Assembly (NCBI GenBank): GCA_031281855.1
Contig: JAITEW010000231.1
Coordinates: 1-5,925 of the forward strand
DNA length: 5,925 bases
From: Treponema sp.
Lineage (GTDB): Bacteria > Spirochaetota > Spirochaetia > Treponematales > Breznakiellaceae
Direction: 5' to 3'
Both the position numbers and the translations under genes were made by a program. Within the stretch, counting starts at the first letter, position 1, and every line of letters begins with the position of its first letter. Shown here piece by piece: positions 1 to 4,900 of the stretch. The notes beneath the pieces were generated by a model. It was not told the DNA's origin. It saw nothing but the letters and a program-made list of their open reading frames with translations, and made no database searches.

Positions 1-174
1 GTTTCTCCAGGCTATGAGGGGCAGGAGTGAAAGGCTTCCCAGGAGGAAGCGTATTCCGTTAAACGCAAATGGCCCTATGTATTCCATGCCGGAACGCTGG
101 GCCACAAAGCCGAATCCCCAAATACCGGCGGTCAGCAGTAAAAGTACATCCGCCCCTAAAGCCCGTTTATTCAT
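1..174 (-). CDS. DMT/EamA-family transporter, N-terminal part (runs off left edge)
   Basis: An open frame on the minus strand runs without a stop from an ATG at 174-172 to the first base of the window, giving 58 residues. It starts MNKRALGADVLLLLTAGIWG and continues with GFVAQRSGMEYIGPFAFNGIR and a second hydrophobic run ending near LLPLIAW. This pattern (a first helix ending in W-G-F-x-F-V-A-Q, a short loop with G-P-F-x-F-N-x-x-R, then a second helix) is typical of the start of drug/metabolite transporters with EamA domains. These are about 300-residue inner-membrane proteins with ten helices that usually export or import small metabolites. The substrate cannot be told from this fragment. 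No good Shine-Dalgarno lies upstream, and no alternative in-frame start is close by. It is read in the same direction as rlpA but lies beyond that gene's terminator, so it is probably transcribed separately. Family assignment is confident; the specific function is unknown. Confidence 0.82.
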   Translation of the reverse strand, partial: MNKRALGADVLLLLTAGIWGFGFVAQRSGMEYIGPFAFNGIRFLLGSLSLLPLIAWRN

Positions 175-182
175 GCACGTAT

Positions 183-209
183 GGTATAGGAAGGGAAGGG
201 GACTTACAA
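183..209 (-). promoter_or_regulatory. Possible promoter for the DMT-type transporter
   Basis: Read on the minus strand, TTGTAA (209-204) and TATACC (188-183) are separated by 15 bp, shorter than the ideal 17. If used, transcription would start only a few bases before the ATG at 174, giving a nearly leaderless mRNA. That would fit the missing ribosome binding site. The match is weak. Confidence 0.25.
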
Positions 210-251
210 GACGCCTGTTTGGACCTTCCCTGCTCCGGGACGCTTTTGGAT

Positions 252-280
252 AAAAAGGGGCTGCCTTTTCGGACAGCCCC
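252..280 (-). terminator. Intrinsic terminator downstream of rlpA
   Basis: Read on the minus strand, GGGGCTG (280-274) pairs with CAGCCCC (263-257). One bulged T and two further C-G pairs lie inside, and the loop is GAAAA. Five T residues (256-252) follow directly, which is the classical rho-independent layout. It lies about 120 nt after the rlpA stop and before the start of the next minus-strand gene, so it most likely ends the rlpA transcript. On the plus strand the nearest T run (289-294) is 8 nt away from the stem, so it is a poorer terminator in that direction. Confidence 0.85.
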
Positions 281-307
281 GCACTTCCTTTTTTCAGCTT
301 GAAGCCG

Positions 308-344
308 GGCCATTCCCAAAACCCGGTTGGTTTCGGGAATGGCT
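308..344 (-). other. Stem-loop in the rlpA 3' untranslated region
   Basis: GCCATTCCC (309-317) is fully complementary to GGGAATGGC (335-343). After one mismatch the stem continues for five more pairs (319-323 with 329-333), leaving a small loop. On the rlpA transcript the hairpin sits between the stop codon and the main terminator and lacks a directly following T tract. It may protect the 3' end or act as a secondary terminator; the sequence does not decide this. Confidence 0.55.
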
Positions 345-400
345 TTGAAAAAAGCGGCCAAAAGCGCGCTTTTTCCTCTAAATCTAAGCCTCAGCCTGTT

Positions 401-1195
401 TCATTCTTCACGAATAAGGGCTTCCCGGAATCCCGCTGCCCCAAGTTTTTCCGCTATTGACGGTATTTCTTCGGATCTGAGCCCCGCAAGAACCACCCGG
501 TAAAGATCCTGGTTCCGTTCATACGCGGGATTCAATCCTGCGGCCTTTAGTTTGTCGAAGGCTTCAACGGCGTTTCTGGGGATACGGTAGGCGCCGACCT
601 GGAGGCGGTAGAATTTGCCGTTTCCCGCAGGAGGTACGCCCCCCAAAATGGCTACAGAATAAGCGCCTGAAGCGGCCGTCTGGGACGCAGGAGAGCCCGG
701 AGGGTCCTGAAGCCATGTCTGTTCAGGGACTGAAACCGGCGCTGTTTCCTGAGCTCTCAGGGGCGCCGAAGTCAATTCCCCCTGGGGGTTTGCCGGCAGC
801 GCCTGTCCGGCTGCCGGAACCGGCGATCCTTGGGCTGCCTCAACTACCACCGGCGCCGTACCTGTAGCAAGCATGTCCAGGGCCTGGGCCGCGGCCCGGG
901 ATACGTCGATGATCCTGGCCGAAACGAATGGTCCCCGATCGTTTACCCGTACCTGGACCTGTCTGTTGTTTTGCGTATTGGTAACCTTCAGGATCGTCCC
1001 GAAGGGCAGGCTGGGATGGGCCGCGGTGAATTGGGATGAATCAAAGATCTCTCCCGATGCCGTAGGCCTGCCGTCAAATTCAGTCCCGTACCAGGAAGCG
1101 ATTCCCTCTTGCCTGAAAGGAACTTCTCCGGGGGTCTGAGCGGCGCAAAAAGCCGCTATCATAAATAGTAGTAAGATAAATGGGATCCGTCTCAT
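401..1195 (-). CDS. rlpA: RlpA-like septal lytic transglycosylase with SPOR domain
   Basis: This 264-residue protein is predicted to cut peptidoglycan glycan strands in the periplasm, helping daughter-cell separation. Residues 1-19 form a signal peptide (RR, a hydrophobic stretch, then C-A-A before Q20) that fits signal peptidase I; the cysteine at 17 is preceded by Phe, so it is not a good lipobox. Residues 31-119 form the RlpA double-psi beta-barrel, starting GIASWYG, with TASGEIFD, FTAAHPSLPFGT and VNDRGPF followed by IIDVSRAAA. E49 and D86 occupy the positions of the two acidic catalytic residues known in Pseudomonas RlpA. Residues 120-190 are a Pro/Ala/Gln-rich linker. Residues 195-262 form a SPOR domain (FYRLQVGAY and LYRVVLAG), which binds denuded glycan at division sites. 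The ATG at 1195 is the only nearby start, but no clear Shine-Dalgarno precedes it. It diverges from the ECF operon. Confidence 0.92.
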   Translation of the reverse strand: MRRIPFILLLFMIAAFCAAQTPGEVPFRQEGIASWYGTEFDGRPTASGEIFDSSQFTAAHPSLPFGTILKVTNTQNNRQVQVRVNDRGPFVSARIIDVSRAAAQALDMLATGTAPVVVEAAQGSPVPAAGQALPANPQGELTSAPLRAQETAPVSVPEQTWLQDPPGSPASQTAASGAYSVAILGGVPPAGNGKFYRLQVGAYRIPRNAVEAFDKLKAAGLNPAYERNQDLYRVVLAGLRSEEIPSIAEKLGAAGFREALIREE

Positions 1196-1280
1196 ATATA
1201 GAATATCGGCAGGGATGGGAAAACCTGAATATAAGCTTCATGAGCGCGGAGACGGCTGTTAGAAAAAACGCCGCTGAACG

Positions 1281-1315
1281 GAATTTTTAAAAATCGCTTT
1301 TTTTGACGAATTTTT
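1281..1315. promoter_or_regulatory. A/T tracts upstream of the ECF promoter (possible UP element)
   Basis: Runs of T or A at 1284-1288, 1289-1293, 1298-1304 and 1311-1315 lie just upstream of the -35 box at 1326. The last three are centred about 10-12 bp apart, close to one helical turn, which is the pattern of bent DNA or an UP element contacted by the RNA polymerase alpha subunit. This is inferred from sequence layout only. Confidence 0.35.
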
Positions 1316-1325
1316 CCGAATTTGC

Positions 1326-1354
1326 TTGACAGGATTTTTTTTCCGCTGTATGTT
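1326..1354 (+). promoter_or_regulatory. Sigma70-type promoter of the ECF transporter operon
   Basis: A perfect -35 box TTGACA (1326-1331) is followed after 17 bp by TATGTT (1349-1354), which matches the -10 consensus at four of six positions. Transcription would start near 1361, about 56 nt before the first gene. It is the best promoter-like sequence in the window, and its orientation and distance suit the four-gene operon downstream. Confidence 0.7.
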
Positions 1355-1364
1355 CTTATATATA

Positions 1365-1392
1365 GTAACGCTTCTTTATATAGAAACGTTAC
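1365..1392. promoter_or_regulatory. 28-bp imperfect palindrome, candidate operator
   Basis: The arms GTAACG (1365-1370) and CGTTAC (1387-1392) are exact inverted repeats. Inside them TTCT (1372-1375) pairs with AGAA (1382-1385) and the central TA/TA also matches, so only two symmetric pairs (1371/1386 and 1376/1381) are mismatched. The site starts a few bases past the predicted transcription start, a typical place for a repressor to block transcription. It also overlaps a direct repeat (1353-1370 and 1372-1388). I do not recognise it as a known regulator's box; it does not contain the CTAG cores of the E. coli TrpR operator. An RNA hairpin role is possible, but the AT-rich stem would be weak. 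Confidence 0.55.
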
Positions 1393-1417
1393 ATCAAACT
1401 GAAACGAGGAGATAATC

Positions 1418-2020
1418 ATGGAATCAACGAATGTGAACGCCGCGGGAGCGGCAAACGCCGGAACCGCTTCCGGAGTCAGGCGGGAAACGGCCCGGCAGGT
1501 GAAGAAGGGCCTCCAGATTCGGGATGTGCTTTTAATCGGCATACTTCTGGCAGCCGGGGCAGTGCTCAAATTTTTCGTCGGCACAGTGATCAACTTCGGG
1601 ATGAAGCCCAACTTCATCATAGCTATGTACTGCCTGACCATCCTGCTGATAAAGCCCGGAATCGTCGAGGCCGCCGTTATCGGGCTCCTTTCGGGAGCCA
1701 TCTGCCAGTTCTTCCCCGGCCAGCCGTACATCAACTTTGCCAGCGAGCTTCTGGGAGCGGTAGCTATGTGCCTGCTTATCAAAATCCCTCTGGAGAAAAT
1801 CAGGCTGCCTGTTAAGACTATAGCCTGTACCTTCCTCAGCACCCTGGTTTCAGGCTTTTCGTTTATCGCGGTCATGTATATCATGTATTACTCCGGTGCG
1901 GACATTAAGCCCACCCCCCTGGCCATATTCATGGCGATTATCTTCGGCACCGCCGCTATTAACGCTGTTATTGTGCAGATTCTGTACATACCGTTAAAGC
2001 TGGTTTTGAAAAAGGACTGA
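1418..2020 (+). CDS. ECF transporter S component, TrpP-like (substrate-binding membrane protein)
   Basis: This 200-residue membrane protein has about six predicted helices, starting near residues 37-58, 65-77, 80-98, 106-120, 127-152 and 160-185. It has the size and layout of an ECF S component, the subunit that binds the vitamin or other small substrate. The first helix carries small residues (G41, A45, A46, G47, A48) of the kind that contact EcfT. GMKPN at 61-65, the IGLLSG helix and the FPGQPYIN segment resemble the TrpP family (tryptophan transport in Bacillus) as I remember it, so tryptophan is the best guess, not a certainty. The two ATPase genes and ecfT follow directly, which supports the S-component role. 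The start at 1418 has a good ribosome binding site (GAGGAGA, 1406-1412). Residues 1-30 are an unusual Ala/Gly/Asn-rich, then basic, extension ahead of the first helix. Confidence 0.78.
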   Translation: MESTNVNAAGAANAGTASGVRRETARQVKKGLQIRDVLLIGILLAAGAVLKFFVGTVINFGMKPNFIIAMYCLTILLIKPGIVEAAVIGLLSGAICQFFPGQPYINFASELLGAVAMCLLIKIPLEKIRLPVKTIACTFLSTLVSGFSFIAVMYIMYYSGADIKPTPLAIFMAIIFGTAAINAVIVQILYIPLKLVLKKD

Positions 2021-2060
2021 ACCCGGAGGCTTTCCCTAAGAAGGCAAACCTGGAAAACAC

Positions 2061-2915
2061 ATGATCAGCATAAAGAACCTGGGTTTCCGCTATGAAGGCG
2101 GTGAACGGAACGCCCTGTCAGAGATCAATATCGATATAGCCGAAGGAGATTTCCTGGGAATCATCGGTTCTTCAGGGGCAGGGAAGTCCACCCTCATGTA
2201 CGCGGTAAACGGCGTTATTCCCCATCATTTTCCGGGCGACTTTTACGGCGAAGTCAGGATCAACGGCCTGGACACGGTGGACTCGCCCCTTGAGGCTTTG
2301 GCCCGTGAGGCGGGCAGCGTGTTCCAGGACATCGATGGCCAGATGGTGGCCTCGGTAGTGGAGGACGAACTCCTCTTCGGCCTTGAAAACTTCGGCATTC
2401 CAAAGGAAGAAATCGAAGGCCGCCTTGAAGGGGCCCTGGCTGCCGCGGGTATTTCCGGACTTCGTTACCGGGAGATAAGTTCCCTTTCAGGGGGCCAGAA
2501 ACAGAAGGTGGCTATCGCCGCTATTACCGCCTTGCGGCCCCCTGTCATTGTCCTGGACGAACCTACAGGCGAACTGGACCCCCAGTCGAGCCGGAAAATT
2601 TTTGAGTATCTTAAAGAGCTTAACGAAAAGCACGGCATTACCATTATCGTAGTGGAGCAGAAGATCATGCTTCTCTGCGAATTTGTCAAACGCCTGGCGG
2701 TGATGGATTCCGGTTCCCTTATCCGCCTGGGCGCTGTGGGGGAAGTGCTCCAGGCGCCTGAGGTCCTGGAAAAAGCGGGGGTCAACATACCCAGAGTTAC
2801 CACCCTGGGGAACAGGCTTAAAGAAAAAGGCCTTTACAGCGGGGATCTGCCCCACGACCTTCCCTGCGCGGAGGCTATGATGAGGAAAGTCCTTTCAGAG
2901 GCGGGACATGCTTAG
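2061..2915 (+). CDS. ecfA1: ECF transporter ATPase, first subunit (EcfA1-like)
   Basis: This 284-residue cytoplasmic ABC ATPase would power uptake with the second ATPase and EcfT. Visible motifs are Walker A GSSGAGKST (36-44), Q-loop Q89 followed by the ECF-type Q-helix region DIDGQMVASVVEDELLFGLE, signature LSGGQ (142-146), Walker B ending VLDEP with catalytic E167, and D-loop GELD (170-173). The H-loop position, expected to be His, is Gln: VVEQK with Q200 (codon CAG at 2658-2660). Gln at this place is also known in LivF-type ATPases, so the protein may still work, but the site is altered. The C-terminal 60 residues are the usual ECF tail. The gap to the S gene is 40 bp, and the ribosome binding site is weak (GGAA seven bases before the ATG, or AAGAAGG further away). 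The gene overlaps the next by 8 bp. Confidence 0.9.
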   Translation: MISIKNLGFRYEGGERNALSEINIDIAEGDFLGIIGSSGAGKSTLMYAVNGVIPHHFPGDFYGEVRINGLDTVDSPLEALAREAGSVFQDIDGQMVASVVEDELLFGLENFGIPKEEIEGRLEGALAAAGISGLRYREISSLSGGQKQKVAIAAITALRPPVIVLDEPTGELDPQSSRKIFEYLKELNEKHGITIIVVEQKIMLLCEFVKRLAVMDSGSLIRLGAVGEVLQAPEVLEKAGVNIPRVTTLGNRLKEKGLYSGDLPHDLPCAEAMMRKVLSEAGHA

Positions 2916-3759
2916 TTTTGATCACGTCAGTTTCAGCTACCCCGCGTACGCCGCAGGGGCGGCCCCCCAGGGGATCATCACCGATGTCTCTTTTGAAATC
3001 AGCCGCGGCGAATTCGCCGCCCTTATCGGTGAGAACGGCGCCGGGAAATCCACCCTCTGCCGGCTCTGCAACGGCCTCCTCAAGCCTGTCTCGGGGAAAG
3101 TTACCCTGGACGGCAGGGACACGAGATCCGTAAAGACCAGCGTTCTTGCCCGCAGCGTAGGCTACCTCTTCCAGAACCCCGACCGCCAGCTCTGCCAGAA
3201 CACGGTACGGGAAGAAATCCGCTTCGGCCTGGAATACGCCTTTGCCGGGACCGGGCTTTCCCCTGCGGAACTTGAAGGTGAGAAAAACCGCCGGTGTGAG
3301 GAAATGCTTGAGCTTTTCGGCCTTGACGGGAACCGGGACCCCTTCGGCCTCTCCCGCGGGGAGCGGCAGCAGTGCGCCCTGGCTTCGGTGCTGGCACGCA
3401 GGCCCGAACTTTTGGTGCTGGACGAACCCACAACAGGCCTGGACTACCGGGAGTGCATGACCATTATGGACATCATCTCCGGCCTCCATGCGGAAGGCGC
3501 GGCTATCATCATGATTTCCCACGACATGGAAGTGGTAGCCGACTTCGCCCGGCGCTGCCTGGTGTTAAGCCGGGGCCGCCTTATCGGCGACGGTCCCGCA
3601 AAGGAAGTTGTACGGAACAAAAAACTCCTGGACGAAGCGTCCCTGCTTCCTCCCCAGATCGTTTCCCTGGCCCTTGGCCTGGGGCGGGGCTTTGAGGAGA
3701 TCTTTACGATAGACGACATGGTTAGCGCCGTGGAGCGCGCCGCAGGGAGGGGGAAATGA
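2908..3759 (+). CDS. ecfA2: ECF transporter ATPase, second subunit (EcfA2-like)
   Basis: This 283-residue ABC ATPase is predicted to pair with the preceding ATPase. It has Walker A GENGAGKST (41-49), Q-loop Q89 in LFQNPDRQLCQNTVREEI (the ECF Q-helix region), Walker B LLVLDEP with catalytic E173, D-loop GLD (177-179) and a normal H-loop SHD with H205. The signature motif is changed from LSGGQ to LSRGE (148-152, codons 3349-3363). Because ATP is bound between the Walker motifs of one subunit and the signature of the other, this change belongs to the same site as the missing H-loop His of the first ATPase. The start at 2908 overlaps the upstream stop by 8 bp, with AGAGG at 2897-2901 as ribosome binding site. 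The stop overlaps the ecfT start (ATGA), suggesting coupled translation and equal subunit amounts. Confidence 0.9.
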   Translation: MLSFDHVSFSYPAYAAGAAPQGIITDVSFEISRGEFAALIGENGAGKSTLCRLCNGLLKPVSGKVTLDGRDTRSVKTSVLARSVGYLFQNPDRQLCQNTVREEIRFGLEYAFAGTGLSPAELEGEKNRRCEEMLELFGLDGNRDPFGLSRGERQQCALASVLARRPELLVLDEPTTGLDYRECMTIMDIISGLHAEGAAIIMISHDMEVVADFARRCLVLSRGRLIGDGPAKEVVRNKKLLDEASLLPPQIVSLALGLGRGFEEIFTIDDMVSAVERAAGRGK

Positions 3760-4517
3760 CCGGGCTTCTGGATTACACAGCAGGGAATTCCTTTCTTCAC
3801 AAGCTTAACCCTCTGACCAAACTTATCCTTGCCTTCGTCCTCTGCGCGTCCTGTTTTATTGCCAGCAATGTCCTGGCGGTTCTGGGCATCATCGCCCTCA
3901 ACCTCTGCATGTCCGCCCTGGGTGGAATCATCAAACGCTCCCTGCGGGTGCTCCTGTCGCTGGCAAAGCTTTCGCTGGTGTTATTTATCGTTCAGATCTT
4001 TTTCGTGAGAGAAGGGGAGGTCCTTCTCCGGCTCCCGCTGAATATTTACATCACCGATAAGGGGCTTTTGTTTTCCCTGCTCTTTGTGTGCCGCCTTATC
4101 GCCGCAGCTATGCCCCTGACCCTCATGCTCTCGGTGACCCAGATGGGGGACATCTCCAATGTCTTAAGCCGCTATTTCCGTATCCCCTACAAATACACCT
4201 TCGTGCTCACGACGGCTATGCGCTTTATCCCTATCTTTTCCGCAGAAATGGCGGGGATCATCGAAGCCCAAATCGCCCGGGGCGTGGACTTTGACACCAA
4301 AAACTTTTTCAAAAAGTTGAGGCTCCTGCTCCCCCTCTGCGTGCCCCTGCTCATTTCCTCGGTCAGAAGGATAGAAGGAGGCGCCATTTCGGCTGAACTC
4401 CGGGGCTTCAACTACCGCACTCCCGCGTCGGGCTGCAAGCGCTACCCCTTCGGCCTGCGGGACATCGGTGCCCTGGCCTTCTGCGCCCTGGCAGCCGTGA
4501 TTGCTGCTGTTGTGTAG
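3756..4517 (+). CDS. ecfT: ECF transporter transmembrane coupling protein EcfT
   Basis: This 253-residue inner-membrane protein joins the two ATPases to the S component. The N-terminal segment with HKLNPLTKL (15-23) is the typical EcfT start, followed by about four hydrophobic helices up to residue 125. A cytoplasmic coupling region follows, with EAQIARGVDF (ARG at 174-176) and a second motif AELRGF (213-218). These two short helices normally dock into grooves of the two ATPases. The second motif has Leu where Ala is usual (LRG instead of ARG). A last hydrophobic segment closes the protein (about 234-253). The start ATG at 3756 lies in an ATGA overlap with the upstream gene and is preceded by a strong purine-rich site (AGGGAGGGGG). 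Length and motifs match the family well. It is the last gene of the operon; no clear intrinsic terminator follows directly. Confidence 0.9.
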   Translation: MTGLLDYTAGNSFLHKLNPLTKLILAFVLCASCFIASNVLAVLGIIALNLCMSALGGIIKRSLRVLLSLAKLSLVLFIVQIFFVREGEVLLRLPLNIYITDKGLLFSLLFVCRLIAAAMPLTLMLSVTQMGDISNVLSRYFRIPYKYTFVLTTAMRFIPIFSAEMAGIIEAQIARGVDFDTKNFFKKLRLLLPLCVPLLISSVRRIEGGAISAELRGFNYRTPASGCKRYPFGLRDIGALAFCALAAVIAAVV

Positions 4518-4536
4518 CGTTCCGGCTGTAAAGGCA

Positions 4537-4565
4537 TTGGATTTGTTCAATATCTGATATATAAG
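4537..4565 (+). promoter_or_regulatory. Possible weak promoter upstream of the P-type ATPase
   Basis: TTGGAT (4537-4542) and TATAAG (4560-4565) are separated by 17 bp. The -10 box matches consensus at five of six positions but the -35 only at three. If used, the transcript would contain the hairpin at 4664-4704 and both tiny ORFs before reaching the ATPase gene, leaving a leader of over 300 nt. Confidence 0.3.
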
Positions 4566-4663
4566 CACATTACACCGCGCATACGGCCTCTTTACGCTTT
4601 AATTTGTGCCTAACTCTAAACGCGGCCCGCAAATGGCATAAGAAAATTACGAAAAATCTTTAT

Positions 4664-4704
4664 GGGAACCTCTGAAAACTCAACCGGAGTTTCCAGAGGT
4701 TCCC
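4664..4704. other. Long near-perfect inverted repeat (hairpin; terminator or repeat element)
   Basis: GGGAACCTCTG (4664-4674) pairs fully with CAGAGGTTCCC (4694-4704). After one A/C mismatch six more pairs form (4676-4681 with 4687-4692), leaving a 5-nt loop. The 17 paired positions make it the most stable hairpin seen in the window. It lies 147 nt after the ecfT stop and could end the operon transcript, but neither strand shows a clean T tract directly after the stem (TTATACTATAAG on plus, ATAAAGATTTTT on minus). A dispersed palindromic repeat is the main alternative. Confidence 0.6.
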
Positions 4705-4728
4705 TTATACTATAAGGAGATACAAGCT

Positions 4729-4767
4729 ATGATTAAGGGCTTATCACCGGATGTTTCAAGTGGGTAA
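4729..4767 (+). CDS. Possible 12-residue leader ORF
   Basis: A strong ribosome binding site AAGGAGA (4714-4720) precedes an ATG at 4729, which opens a frame of 12 codons (MIKGLSPDVSSG) ending in TAA. It starts directly after the long hairpin. The peptide has no recognisable function and no run of one amino acid that would suggest classical attenuation. The ribosome binding site is the only support, so it may be a chance match or the remnant of a lost gene. Confidence 0.25.
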   Translation: MIKGLSPDVSSG

Positions 4768-4807
4768 AACAAAACCTGAAGAGCCAATTGTTTTTGGAGG
4801 ATTTTTC

Positions 4808-4873
4808 ATGTTAAACCGGACAATAGCGTCAAAATGTAATAAAATAACATTAACGATGAAAACTGCGAAATAA
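4808..4873 (+). CDS. Possible 21-residue small ORF upstream of the P-type ATPase
   Basis: GGAGG (4796-4800) lies seven bases before an ATG that opens 21 codons, beginning MLNRTIASKC and rich in Lys and Thr, ending TAA 27 nt before the ATPase start. The same frame is open further upstream from an ATG at 4751, giving 40 codons, but that start has no good ribosome binding site. The peptide is basic, with no membrane segment or known domain. It could be a leader peptide coupling translation to the ATPase gene, a gene remnant, or chance. Confidence 0.28.
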   Translation: MLNRTIASKCNKITLTMKTAK

Positions 4874-4900
4874 GCGAATAGCGAATATTGAGGAGTAATC

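Larger units (their letters stand above)
4518..4900. other. AT-richer intergenic region between ecfT and the P-type ATPase
   Basis: This 383-bp stretch holds no long gene on either strand. It contains a possible weak promoter (4537-4565), a long hairpin (4664-4704), two very short ORFs with good ribosome binding sites (4729-4767 and 4808-4873) and three copies of GCGAA (4865, 4874 and 4881) just before the ATPase gene. It is clearly richer in A and T than the ECF operon. I see no tRNA, insertion sequence or riboswitch that I recognise. Confidence 0.6.

Noticed and set aside
14..302. Plus-strand ORFs at the left edge (79 and 77 codons)
   Set aside because: They are shadows of the minus-strand DMT transporter start and run across the terminator.
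360..373. 14-bp perfect palindrome AAAAGCGCGCTTTT after rlpA
   Set aside because: It has no loop to form a useful RNA hairpin and no nearby promoter to regulate; it is probably chance.
1196..1417. T-box, TRAP site or riboswitch ahead of the TrpP-like gene
   Set aside because: With the predicted start near 1361 the leader is only about 56 nt. I see no T-box sequence, GAG/UAG repeat array or terminator hairpin with a T tract.
1192..1884. 230-codon ORF on the minus strand opposite the S-component gene
   Set aside because: The protein has no recognisable family. It overlaps the promoter and the well-supported membrane protein gene, and its composition fits a reverse-strand shadow.
2875..3522. 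215-codon ORF on the minus strand opposite the second ATPase
   Set aside because: It is antisense to a clear ABC ATPase with all motifs. The frame is open because of high GC, and no ribosome site or domain supports it.
4706..4711. TATACT as a -10 box just after the long hairpin
   Set aside because: No acceptable -35 box lies 16-18 bp upstream, where the sequence is the hairpin itself.
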